64,000 bases of DNA, taken from assembly GCF_026626705.1 (NCBI RefSeq), contig NZ_JAPNKC010000001.1, positions 6,404,001-6,468,000 of the forward strand, in the 5' to 3' direction. Source of the stretch: Pyxidicoccus sp. MSG2. Its GTDB lineage: Bacteria; Myxococcota; Myxococcia; Myxococcales; Myxococcaceae. The stretch's first letter is position 1. Every line of letters begins with the position of its first letter. The notes under the pieces were generated by a model. It was not told the DNA's origin. It saw only the letters and a program-made list of their open reading frames with translations, and made no database searches. This document shows, one piece after another, positions 25,609-33,452 of the stretch. The position numbers and the translations under genes were made by a program.

Positions 25609-27115
25609 GACGGGCCTCCCGGGCCTGCTGGCTCAGCACCGCATCGGCGGCCCAGAGGTGTTGCGCGGCATAGGCCCGCCACGGTCTCCAGGGCTCCGCG
25701 CGTTGCAGCAAATCCTCGGGCGTTGGCCGCTCGCCCGCGTCGTTGGCCGCGCCTCGAAGCAACGCGACGTCGCTGGCCGGAAACGCGTCCGTCTCGCGCA
25801 GGGCGCGCAGCGCGATGTACTGCGCCGTCCACTCCCCCACGCCCCGGATGGAGCGCAGCCGGGCAATCGCCTCCTCCACCGTGCCGAAGGGACGGAAGAG
25901 GTGGGGGTCCGCCAGCGCCGCCTCCGCCAGCGCCTTGAGCGACGCCCGCCGCGCCGACGGCATGCCCAGCGCACCCAGGTTCGCCGAGGCCACGCGCTCC
26001 GGCGAGGGGAACGCGCGGGACAGCGCCGCGTGGAGGCTCGCGGACTCGGGCAGGACCTCTCCGCACAGGGCCACCAGTCGCTGAGCGAGCTGCCGCGCCG
26101 CGACCACCGTCACCTGCTGTCCCAGGATGGCCCGCATCGCGAGCTCGAACCCGTCCCACCCACCCGGCGCGCGCAGGCCCGGGCGCTGCGCCAGCAGCGG
26201 CGCCAGGAACGGGTCTCTCGACAGGTGCGCGCCAATGGTCTCGATGTCCGCGCCCACGTCGAACACCCGCCGCACGCGCGCCAGGATGGCGGGAAGCGAG
26301 CGCACGTCCGGGAAGCGCACCGTGACGACCAGGTTGTTCCGTGCCGGCTCGTGCTGGACCTCCACCGTGCCGAGCCGTCCGTCCTGCGCCACCGTCCTCC
26401 GGTAGCGTCCATCCACCCACTGCTCGACGCCGTCGATGGCGCGCGCTTCCAGATAGGCCAGCATCGCCGCCCAGTCATACGGCGGGCGGTAGCGGAGCCG
26501 GAGCGTCACGCCCGCCTCGCCCACGGAGCCCGCGGGCAGCTCCGTCAAAGCCTTGCGTCGCAGCTCGCTCGGCGGGCGATGATACAAGTCATGAAATGTC
26601 TCATTGAAGCGCCGGACGCTGCCGAAGCCGGCGGCGAGCGCCACCTCCGCCATCGGCATCCGGGTCTCCTGGATGAGCTGCTTGGCGAAGAGCACCCGCC
26701 GCGTCTGGGCCACGGCCACCGGTGACGCCCCCAGGTGCTGCTTGAACAGCCGGCGAAGCTGGCGCCCGCCCACCCCCAGGCGCTCGGCCACTTCGTCGAC
26801 GCCCGCCTCGCCCCCATCCAGTCCGCCGTCCGCGATGATGGCCAGTGCGCGGGACACGGTGTTGGACGTCCCGCGCCACGAGGCCAGGTCCGGGGCCGTC
26901 TCCGGCCGGCAGCGCAGGCACGGCCGGAAGCCCGCCTCCTGCGCGGCGGCGGCCGAGGCATGGAAGGTACAGTTCTTGAGGAACGGCGTCCGCGCAGGGC
27001 AGATGGGGCGGCAGTAGATGCCCGTCGACGTCACCCCGACGAACAGGCGTCCATCGAACCGGGCATCACGGGTCTGGAGCACGCGGTAGCACGCGTCGTG
27101 GTCGAGCAGGTCCAT
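25601..27115 (-). CDS. AdaA-AlkA fusion: methyl-phosphotriester sensor, AraC regulator and 3-methyladenine glycosylase
   Basis: 504 residues from the ATG at 27115 (GAAGGG about 7 nt upstream); an ATG at 27166 would add 17 residues. Order: Ada zinc domain (1-75) with ligands Cys35, Cys39, Cys66 and Cys69 (YCRPICP and CLRC), AraC-type helix-turn-helix (about 85-185), AlkA N-terminal domain (about 200-310) and HhH-GPD glycosylase (about 310-490) with LRSIRGVGEWTAQYIALR and the catalytic Asp in FPASDVALL. The same fusion is known in actinobacteria. Self-methylation should activate the operon, which also makes Ogt: a complete adaptive response in two genes. Confidence 0.9.
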   Translation of the reverse strand: MDLLDHDACYRVLQTRDARFDGRLFVGVTSTGIYCRPICPARTPFLKNCTFHASAAAAQEAGFRPCLRCRPETAPDLASWRGTSNTVSRALAIIADGGLDGGEAGVDEVAERLGVGGRQLRRLFKQHLGASPVAVAQTRRVLFAKQLIQETRMPMAEVALAAGFGSVRRFNETFHDLYHRPPSELRRKALTELPAGSVGEAGVTLRLRYRPPYDWAAMLAYLEARAIDGVEQWVDGRYRRTVAQDGRLGTVEVQHEPARNNLVVTVRFPDVRSLPAILARVRRVFDVGADIETIGAHLSRDPFLAPLLAQRPGLRAPGGWDGFELAMRAILGQQVTVVAARQLAQRLVALCGEVLPESASLHAALSRAFPSPERVASANLGALGMPSARRASLKALAEAALADPHLFRPFGTVEEAIARLRSIRGVGEWTAQYIALRALRETDAFPASDVALLRGAANDAGERPTPEDLLQRAEPWRPWRAYAAQHLWAADAVLSQQAREARHG

Positions 27116-27181
27116 GGCCAGACCCTTCTCATGTCCGGCTGAAGCGCTCTCGCGGTTTTCGGACATGACCCCCCCAGCCCG

Positions 27182-28090
27182 TCAGCGCTCGCCCTCGTCG
27201 TCCAGCTCGCGGGTGAACTCCTCCTTCGACAGCAATCCCTTGCGCGCCATGATCCGCATCAGCGCCCAGAACTTCCGCTCCAGCTCTTCGATTCGGTCCG
27301 GGTCCTCGCGGGCCTGCCCGAAGAGATAATCCAGGTCATCCAGCACGCCGCCCGCGCTCGCCGCCGGCTTCGGCTTCGGCTTCGCCGCCTGGGCCTGCCC
27401 GCGCCGCTGCTTGCGCTGCTCCTCCCGCTCGCGGATCAACTCCGCCAGGGACGTGCGCTGGGTCGTCTCTCCCGGCGGCAATTCCTCTCCGACGATGACC
27501 TCGTCTGCCTCCTCCTCCTCGGGAGGAGGCGGCGCCTTCGCCACCGGCACCGCGGGCCTCGCCGGCACTGCAGTGGGCCGGGCCGCCACCGGAGCGCGCG
27601 GCGCCGGGGCCGGAGCCGCGGTGCCCGTCCCGTTGGCTACCGCCACCGGCACCTTGTGGTAGTAGCGCAGAATCGCGCTGCGCACCGCCGACAGGGCCGC
27701 CACGCGCGTGCTCACCTTCAGGCCGGTGGTGAACTCGATTTCCTCCACCGCCGTCACGTTGAGCGGATCACTCATCGCCACCACGAGCTGCCGCCGCCCG
27801 CCCACGCTCTCCAGTGCGATGGGGAACAAATCGTGCTGCTCGCAGAAGCGCGCTCGCAGGAGGTGCACCGCCGCCCACTCCGGGGTGATCGCCGCCAGGT
27901 CCACCTGGGGCAGCCCCAGCGCCTGGCTCAGTGCGCCCGCCAGCGTGGCCTCCGTAATCACGCCCTGCGCGATGAGCGCGGCCCCCAATCGCTGTCCCGA
28001 CTTGCGGTGCGCGGCCAGACCCGCCTCGAGCTGCGCGACGCTGATCGCCCGCTGCTCCAGGAGCAGCTCGCCAATGCGCTTCCTCGCCAT
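27182..28090 (-). CDS. MshEN (GspE N-terminal) domain protein
   Basis: 302 residues. The N-terminal half has two MshEN-like motifs: RIGELLLEQRAISVAQLEAGL and LGAALIAQGVITEATLAGAL, then a second subdomain (PLNVTAVEEIEFTTGLKV). No ATPase domain follows. Instead there is an Ala/Pro-rich linker (about 155-200) and a charged C-terminal helix region. MshEN domains bind cyclic di-GMP in type II secretion and pilus ATPases; free-standing versions are common in myxobacteria. It is divergent from the motility operon; a link to motility regulation is only positional. Confidence 0.8.
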   Translation of the reverse strand: MARKRIGELLLEQRAISVAQLEAGLAAHRKSGQRLGAALIAQGVITEATLAGALSQALGLPQVDLAAITPEWAAVHLLRARFCEQHDLFPIALESVGGRRQLVVAMSDPLNVTAVEEIEFTTGLKVSTRVAALSAVRSAILRYYHKVPVAVANGTGTAAPAPAPRAPVAARPTAVPARPAVPVAKAPPPPEEEEADEVIVGEELPPGETTQRTSLAELIREREEQRKQRRGQAQAAKPKPKPAASAGGVLDDLDYLFGQAREDPDRIEELERKFWALMRIMARKGLLSKEEFTRELDDEGER

Positions 28091-28266
28091 GACGCCGCGC
28101 TTAGCATGCGTTCACGGGGCCCGGAAGCGTGCGCCGTGTCACATCCGACTCGGCTTGGGAATACCCCCGAAAATGCCTGCCCTGCTGCTGGGGAGACCGG
28201 CTGGCAAGGGGTGGACCGGCGCAAAATTCCTGTGAGATTTCAGCACTTAACGTCGCTGGGCCCGCC

Positions 28267-28295
28267 TTGACACCCCTGCTCTGCATTCCTAAAGT
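28267..28295 (+). promoter_or_regulatory. Predicted sigma-70-type promoter of the aglRQS-like operon
   Basis: A perfect -35 TTGACA (28267-28272), a 17-bp spacer and a -10-like TAAAGT (28290-28295), 120 bp before the first gene. Such a good match is rare in this GC-rich DNA. The 326-bp gap between the divergent genes otherwise holds the leader hairpins. Confidence 0.65.
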
Positions 28296-28320
28296 CGGCA
28301 CACCGTTTTCAACACCCATT

Positions 28321-28390
28321 CCTGCCGCCCATGAGGGTGGATCATCCGCCCGGGGGGGCGGCAGGCATGTAAGACCCGCCTCGGCGGGTC
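28321..28390 (+). promoter_or_regulatory. Structured 5' leader of the aglRQS-like operon
   Basis: Two perfect inverted repeats lie between the promoter and the start codon: CCTGCCGCCC (28321-28330) with GGGCGGCAGG (28356-28365), and GACCCGCC (28373-28380) with GGCGGGTC (28383-28390). No U-run follows either. They could stabilise the mRNA or shape access to GGAGG at 28402-28406. Confidence 0.5.
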
Positions 28391-28416
28391 CAGCCGCCTA
28401 GTGGAGGCATCAAGCG

Positions 28417-29151
28417 ATGAACCTGGGGTTTCTGACGAATCTGACCGTACTTGCGAACACCGGCGGCCCCGAGCGCAGCCTCTTCGAGGAAATCGCGCGC
28501 CGCTGGGAGGCCGGTCAGTGGGGCATGTACCCCATCGCCGTCTGCCTCGTGATTGCGCTGTCCATCATGGTGGAGCGCGGCATCGTCCTGTTCGGCAAGG
28601 CCTCCATCAACAAGGAAGCCTTCCTGCGCGGCCTGAAGAAGCACATCTACGCCGGTGACCTGGACAAGGCCATCAACTACGTGGCCGGCCAGAAGTCCAC
28701 GCCGCTCACCAACGTCATCAAGGCCGGCCTGATGAACGTTCCCAAGGGCAACGACGAGGTCCAGGCCGCCCTGGACGAGGCCAGCCTGCGCGAGACGCCT
28801 CGCCTGGAGGCCCGCACCGGCTACCTCGCCATGCTCGGCAACGCGGCGATGCTCGCCGGTCTGCTCGGCACGGTGTCCGGTCTCATCTCCTGCTTCGAGG
28901 CCGTGGCCAACGTGAACCCGGCCGACAAGGCCACCATTCTCGCCAACGGCATCTCGGAAGCCATGAACTGCACGGGCTTCGGGCTCGTGACGGCCATCCC
29001 CGCCCTGGTCGCCTTCTCCGTGCTGATGGGCCGCACGCAGTCGCTCATCAACGACATCAACGAGACCAGCGTCTCCGTCCTCAACCTCATCGTGGCCAAC
29101 AAGGACAAGTTCAAGAACATGAACGTCCCCGCGGCCCGCGACGAGGAGTAG
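28417..29151 (+). CDS. aglR: AglR-like TolQ/ExbB/MotA proton-channel subunit of the gliding motor
   Basis: 244 residues with three hydrophobic helices (about 35-60, 135-160, 180-205) and the MotA/TolQ/ExbB core: GYLAMLGNAAMLAGLLGTVSGL and MNCTGFGLVTAIPALVAF. It forms the inner-membrane proton channel. Followed by two ExbD/TolR-type genes, the arrangement of aglR-aglQ-aglS in M. xanthus, where the complex powers gliding (A-motility) and is also used with spore-coat machinery. The gene name rests on gene order and on the AglQ-like Asp in the next protein; other TolQ paralogs exist in myxobacteria. Confidence 0.85.
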   Translation: MNLGFLTNLTVLANTGGPERSLFEEIARRWEAGQWGMYPIAVCLVIALSIMVERGIVLFGKASINKEAFLRGLKKHIYAGDLDKAINYVAGQKSTPLTNVIKAGLMNVPKGNDEVQAALDEASLRETPRLEARTGYLAMLGNAAMLAGLLGTVSGLISCFEAVANVNPADKATILANGISEAMNCTGFGLVTAIPALVAFSVLMGRTQSLINDINETSVSVLNLIVANKDKFKNMNVPAARDEE

Positions 29152-29265
29152 TCGGTCGGGAACCCGGTGCCCGGGCGCGCTGTCCTGTCCCCTCGGGGAC
29201 GCACGGCGCGCCCTTTGTAATCTTTCTGGCTCCTCACGGGGCCGCGGCCGAAGGAGAGAAACGCC

Positions 29266-29751
29266 ATGGCCGGCGGAATGGACACAGGTCAAGGTGGCAA
29301 GGGCAAGAAGTCGCTCGACGTCGCCATCAACCTGACCGCATTCATCGACCTGATGGCTGTGACCATCAGCTTCCTCATCATGACGGCAGTCTGGACCCAG
29401 ATTGGCCGGCTCCAGGTCTCCCAGGCGGGAGGCCCTTCCACGGAGGAGCAGCAGGAGGAGGAGAAGACCAAGACGGTCCAGCTCAACCTGCTGATTACCC
29501 CCACGGAGCTGCGGCTGACGGCGGACCAGAGCGCCTTCGACCCGATTCCCCTCACCAAGGATGCCAAGGGCAAGACGGACCTGACCAAGCTGATTGCGCG
29601 CTTCAAGGAACTGAAGGCGCAGCTGCCGGACCAGACCGCCATCACCCTGCAGCCCGAGGACAAGGTCCGCTACGAGGACCTGGTTCGCATCATCGACGAG
29701 TGCATCGGCTCCGGGTTGCCCCAGGTGTCGGTGTCCGCGGCGATGGGCTAG
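29266..29751 (+). CDS. aglQ: AglQ-like ExbD/TolR motor subunit
   Basis: 161 residues; GGAGAG lies before the ATG. A short cytoplasmic N-terminus leads to one transmembrane helix with the proton-carrying Asp at residue 28 (INLTAFIDLMAVTISF), the position known as essential in M. xanthus AglQ. The periplasmic part has a Glu/Gln-rich linker followed by a TolR-like domain (LNLLITPTELRLTAD; VRYEDLVRIIDECI). It should line the proton path with AglR and couple flow to the gliding apparatus. Spacing: 114 bp after aglR and 25 bp before aglS. Confidence 0.85.
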   Translation: MAGGMDTGQGGKGKKSLDVAINLTAFIDLMAVTISFLIMTAVWTQIGRLQVSQAGGPSTEEQQEEEKTKTVQLNLLITPTELRLTADQSAFDPIPLTKDAKGKTDLTKLIARFKELKAQLPDQTAITLQPEDKVRYEDLVRIIDECIGSGLPQVSVSAAMG

Positions 29752-29776
29752 CCATACACGGAGCTAACGACACGTC

Positions 29777-30358
29777 ATGGCCATCCAGGTCCCAGGCAAG
29801 CGGTACGGCAAGCGTCTCCAGCACTCCAAGGTGTTCGGACACGGCGCGCACGGCAAGAAGAGCGGCTACGCCGACCTCCTCATCACCCCGCTCGTCGACA
29901 TGTTCGTCATCATCGTGCTCTTCCTCATCGCGAACTTCTCCGCGACGGGCGAGGTGCTGATGATGACCAAGGACATCGAGCTTCCCGAGGCAATCAACGT
30001 CAAGGAAGTGGAGATGCACCCTGTCGTCATGGTGTCCAACGACCAGATCAGCGTGTCGGGCACCATCGTCGGCCGCGTCGAAGACTTCTCCAAGGACGAG
30101 TACCTCAACATTCCCGCGCTGGAGGAGAAGCTGCGGGACATGAAGAAGCAGTACGAGGACCTCCACGCCATGGCGAAGGACGAGGAGGGCGGCTTCAAGG
30201 GCGACATCAACATCCAGGCCCACAAGGACGTCGAGTACTCCATCATCAAGCGGGTGATGTTCAGCTGCGCCACGGCCGGCTACCAGAACATCAACTTCGC
30301 GGTGATGACCGTCGCTGGCGACGCGCCCCCGGGCCCCACGGCCCAGGTCACGCCGTAG
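29777..30358 (+). CDS. aglS: AglS-like ExbD/TolR motor subunit
   Basis: 193 residues. A basic N-terminus (GKRYGKRLQHSKVFGHG) precedes a single helix with the conserved Asp (DLLITPLVDMFVIIVLFL, Asp about residue 41). The periplasmic domain ends in the ExbD pattern INIQAHKDVEYSIIKRVMFSCATAGYQNINFAV. A second TolR-type subunit beside the first is what makes the aglRQS set distinctive. The gene closes the operon: a terminator follows 26 bp after the stop. Confidence 0.83.
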   Translation: MAIQVPGKRYGKRLQHSKVFGHGAHGKKSGYADLLITPLVDMFVIIVLFLIANFSATGEVLMMTKDIELPEAINVKEVEMHPVVMVSNDQISVSGTIVGRVEDFSKDEYLNIPALEEKLRDMKKQYEDLHAMAKDEEGGFKGDINIQAHKDVEYSIIKRVMFSCATAGYQNINFAVMTVAGDAPPGPTAQVTP

Positions 30359-30383
30359 TCAGCACCTGAATCGCGGGCCCTCG

Positions 30384-30426
30384 CGCCCCGGACGCCCTGG
30401 CCCACCGGCCGGGGCGTTTTCGTTTT
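30384..30426 (+). terminator. Rho-independent terminator after aglS
   Basis: CGCCCCGG (30384-30391) pairs with CCGGGGCG (30409-30416), followed by TTTTCGTTTT. It lies between the motor operon and the HAD gene. Confidence 0.85.
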
Positions 30427-30445
30427 GTCTGGAGACTTCAATCCC

Positions 30446-31102
30446 ATGCAGCTTCGCGCCGTCATCTTCGACCTCGATGGGACACTGGTGGACTCGCTGG
30501 GGGACATCGCGGACGCGATGAACCATGCCCTCACCCACCACGGCCTGCCTGCGCATCCGGAAGCCGCCTACCTGCGCTTCGTGGGTGAGGGCGTGAAGGA
30601 GTTGGTGCGCCGGGCGGTGCCGGCCGGGCGCGAGGAAATGCACGCGCCGGTGCTGGCCACCTGGCGCGGGTACTACGACGCGCACCTGCTCGACCGGACG
30701 CGGCCCTATCCGGGCATCCCCGCGATGCTGACGGCGCTGGGGGAGACGGGCGCGCGGCTGGCGGTGCTGAGCAACAAGTCGGACGTCTTCGTGAAGCGGC
30801 TCGTCTCACAGCTGCTGCCGGGAGTGGCCTTCGACGCCGTGTATGGCGAGCGGCCGGGCATGCCTCGCAAGCCGGACCCGACGGCGGCGCTGGCGCTGGC
30901 GGCGGAGCTGGGCGTGTTGCCCGGCGCGTGCGGCTTCGTGGGTGACACCTCCGTGGACATGGACACGGCGCGCGCGGCGGGCATGTACGGCGTGGGCGTC
31001 ACCTGGGGCTTCCGGAGCCATGAGCTCGAGGCGCACGGCGCTCGCGCGGTGAGCACCACCGCGGAGGAATTGCTGGCGGCGCTGCGCGACGCGCGGCCGT
31101 GA
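30446..31102 (+). CDS. gph: HAD-family phosphatase, phosphoglycolate phosphatase-like
   Basis: 218 residues from the ATG at 30446. HAD motif I is FDLDGTLVDS (nucleophile Asp and acid Asp), motif II is AVLSNKS, motif III is the Lys in PRKPDP and motif IV is GFVGDTSVDMDTARAAG. Length and the helical cap match Gph, which clears 2-phosphoglycolate from DNA repair and oxygenase side reactions. Other HAD phosphatases such as pyrophosphatase PpaX are close in sequence, so the substrate is probable rather than proven. It lies downstream of the aglS terminator and needs its own promoter. Confidence 0.78.
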   Translation: MQLRAVIFDLDGTLVDSLGDIADAMNHALTHHGLPAHPEAAYLRFVGEGVKELVRRAVPAGREEMHAPVLATWRGYYDAHLLDRTRPYPGIPAMLTALGETGARLAVLSNKSDVFVKRLVSQLLPGVAFDAVYGERPGMPRKPDPTAALALAAELGVLPGACGFVGDTSVDMDTARAAGMYGVGVTWGFRSHELEAHGARAVSTTAEELLAALRDARP

Positions 31103-31118
31103 GCTTCCGAGCCGGGGC

Positions 31119-31919
31119 TCAGGCGTTGAAGGGCAGCCGTCCCTTCCGCGTGGCGCCCGGGGTGCGCCCGTAGCGGCGCATGAAGGCATTGCCCAGGTGG
31201 CCCTGGTTGGCGAAGCCGGCCTCCAGCGCCACCTCGGCCAGCGGCAGCCGCGTGTCCAGCAGCAGGGCGAGCGCATGCCGCAGCCGGACCTCCTGCTGGT
31301 GCTGGTGGATGCCCGTCCCCATCACCCGGCGGAACACCCGGCACGCGTGGAAGACGGACACGCCCGCGCCTTCCGCCAGTTCCTCCAGCGAGAGGCGCTC
31401 GTCGAAGCGCAGGGAGACCTCGTGGGCAATCGCTCCGGCGAGGTTCCGCTCGCGCGCGTTGGGCGCGCTGCCCGCGGTAGCACGTGGCTCGGAGCGGGAC
31501 ACCGTCAGGCACAGCGCTTCCTCCACCTGGAGGCGCTCCACGGGCTCCTGGCGGGCGACGCGGGCCAGCAGGGCCTGGAGGCGCACGTAGGCCTCGGCGC
31601 TGACGGCGAATGTCGCGGTGGCCGGGTCCACGAAGCGCCGCACCCAGGGGCCGCGCACGGAGAGGCAGGCGTCGCCTCCGCCGTGAGGGTGGCTGATTTG
31701 ACAGGGGTTGTTCGCGCGCATGAACAGGCCGGTGCCCGGGCCCACCACGGTGCGTGTCCTCGCGTCGCGGAACTGGAAGCGGCCGTGCAGCGCGAGCACC
31801 AGGCTCTCGCTGGCCGCGTACTCGTCCTTCAGTCGCGGGGCGTCGTGGCCATCACACGTCACGCGGATGAGCTGGAGGTCCGATTCGCGGAGCAGGGGCG
31901 AGGCGTGCAGGCGCGGCAT
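31119..31919 (-). CDS. AraC-family transcriptional regulator
   Basis: 266 residues from the ATG at 31919. The N-terminal ~150 residues form a cupin-like sensing domain (SESLVLALHGRFQFRDA). The C-terminal ~100 residues hold two helix-turn-helix units: LSLEELAEGAGVSVFHACRVF and LPLAEVALEAGFANQGHLGNAF followed by GRTPGATR. It converges on the HAD gene with a 16-bp gap and is divergent from the gene at 32062, a possible target. Ligand unknown. Confidence 0.82.
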   Translation of the reverse strand: MPRLHASPLLRESDLQLIRVTCDGHDAPRLKDEYAASESLVLALHGRFQFRDARTRTVVGPGTGLFMRANNPCQISHPHGGGDACLSVRGPWVRRFVDPATATFAVSAEAYVRLQALLARVARQEPVERLQVEEALCLTVSRSEPRATAGSAPNARERNLAGAIAHEVSLRFDERLSLEELAEGAGVSVFHACRVFRRVMGTGIHQHQQEVRLRHALALLLDTRLPLAEVALEAGFANQGHLGNAFMRRYGRTPGATRKGRLPFNA

Positions 31920-32061
31920 GCCGCCACCATGGCAAGCCGCCCGGGCTCCGGACAAGCGCGGCGAGCGTGGACTCCGGACGAGCGCCGCGAGCGTGCGCCA
32001 GGCAACGCCGGGAGCAAGGACGTGTAAGACGGCGCGCGCGGCCCGCCCTACCATCTCGCGC

Positions 32062-32676
32062 ATGACTTCCCAGCGCACCGAGTCGACCCCTGGCACGGCT
32101 CCCGCGTCGCGGTGTCTCCGCGCGCTCATCTGGCATCGGATGGAGCAGCCAGGGAGCGAGTACTTCGAGCTGCGGGAGTCCGCCGACGGCTGGACGCTGA
32201 CCGGCTCGGTGGTGCTCGCGGAGGACGGCCTGCCGTACGCGGCGGACTACACCCTCCACTGTGACAAGCAGTGGCTGACGCGCGAGGCGCGCATCCTGCT
32301 GCGGCGTGGAGGCGTGGAGCAGTCCCTCTCCCTTCGCGTCGATGCGCAGCAACGCTGGTGGCGGGGCGCGGAGGAGGTGCCTCAATTCCGTGGGTGCTCG
32401 GACATCGACCTCGCCTTCACGCCCTCGACGAACACGCTGCCCATCCGCCGGCTCGCGCTGGAGGTGGGGCAGGGGGCTGACGTCACGGCCGCGTGGGTCC
32501 GCATGCCGGACCTGTCCCTGGTGACACTGCCTCAGCGGTACACACGGCTGACGCCATCGCGCTACCGGTACGAGAGCAACGGCGGAAGCTTCGTGGCCGA
32601 GGTGGACACGGACGAGCTGGGCCTCGTCCTGAATTATCCGCCCGGCTGGGAGCGCGTCGCCACGACGAAGGGCTGA
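32062..32676 (+). CDS. Putative glycolipid-binding protein (COG3554-type)
   Basis: 204 residues. The sequence follows the PF06475 pattern: GSEYFELRESADGWTLTGSVV, YTLHCDKQWLTREA, QRWWRGAEEVPQFRGCSDIDLAFTPSTNTLPIRRL and the C-terminal RYTRLTPSRYRYES with ADVDT-type ending. The family has a beta-rich fold proposed to bind glycolipids; no enzyme activity is established. No signal peptide. The gene is divergent from an AraC regulator and 27 bp ahead of the next gene, so the two downstream genes are probably co-transcribed. Confidence 0.8.
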   Translation: MTSQRTESTPGTAPASRCLRALIWHRMEQPGSEYFELRESADGWTLTGSVVLAEDGLPYAADYTLHCDKQWLTREARILLRRGGVEQSLSLRVDAQQRWWRGAEEVPQFRGCSDIDLAFTPSTNTLPIRRLALEVGQGADVTAAWVRMPDLSLVTLPQRYTRLTPSRYRYESNGGSFVAEVDTDELGLVLNYPPGWERVATTKG

Positions 32677-32703
32677 GCCGCTTCAACTCTGGAGGGAGTC
32701 ACC

Positions 32704-33270
32704 ATGTCGAGTCACGCGACCCCGCTCTCCGAGCGGGCACTGGCACTGCTGCGCGCGGAAGGGCCCCTGGCCGTACACGCGGACAAGTTGATGCTGTTCG
32801 GCCGCTTCGTCGGAGCCTGGGACGCGGAGGTGGTGTTCTACGGCGAGGACGGGAAGGAAGTCTTCCGCCAGCCCGGGGAGTGGTCCTTCTCGTGGGCGCT
32901 CGACGGGCGCGCCATCCAGGACGTGCTCATCTACCCCAATGCCGAGGCGGGCCTGAGCGCGGCCGTGGGCGAGCGGCGCATCGGCACCACGCTGCGCCAC
33001 TACGACGCGAAGGCGGACCACTGGCGCGTCGTGTGGCTCGGCGCCACCACGGGGTTCCTCGCCGTCCTGACTGGCAGGCCCGTGGGCGGGGAAATCCACA
33101 TCGAGGGGCCGGACCCGGAGGGCCACCTGCTGCGCTGGATGTTCACCGCCATCACCGAGGACTCCTTCCTCTGGCGCGGCCTCCTCTCGAAAGACGGCGG
33201 CGCCACCTGGCGCGTGACGCAGGAGATGCCCTGTCGCCGTCGCGGGGCCCAGGGCACGACGCGCGCCTGA
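32704..33270 (+). CDS. Conserved protein of unknown function
   Basis: 188 residues preceded by GGAGGGAG. It has a small beta-barrel-like pattern with many Trp and Gly residues: FGRFVGAWDAEVVFYGEDGK, GEWSFSWALDGRAIQDVLIYP, RRIGTTLRHYDAKADHWRVVW. This resembles DUF1579-like or calycin-type proteins that measure or bind small molecules. It follows the putative glycolipid-binding gene by 27 bp. I cannot assign a function. Confidence 0.65.
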   Translation: MSSHATPLSERALALLRAEGPLAVHADKLMLFGRFVGAWDAEVVFYGEDGKEVFRQPGEWSFSWALDGRAIQDVLIYPNAEAGLSAAVGERRIGTTLRHYDAKADHWRVVWLGATTGFLAVLTGRPVGGEIHIEGPDPEGHLLRWMFTAITEDSFLWRGLLSKDGGATWRVTQEMPCRRRGAQGTTRA

Positions 33271-33452
33271 CGTCACCCCCGGGTGCGGCTCAGAACCACG
33301 GAGAGGCCGCCTCCCCGATGCACACGGCAAGGGCACCCACCGTGTGGCGACAGCGTCCGTCCGCGACGTCCGGCTTGGCGCAACCTGGTTGCTGCTGCTG
33401 AGAGCGGGCTCCTAAGCTGGCAAAGGCTGTCCCTCACCCATACAGAGGTGTC

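Noticed and set aside
33374..33393. Sigma-54-like promoter before the collagen-like gene
   Set aside because: The TGGCGC and TTGC elements are two bases too far apart for the GG-N10-GC spacing.
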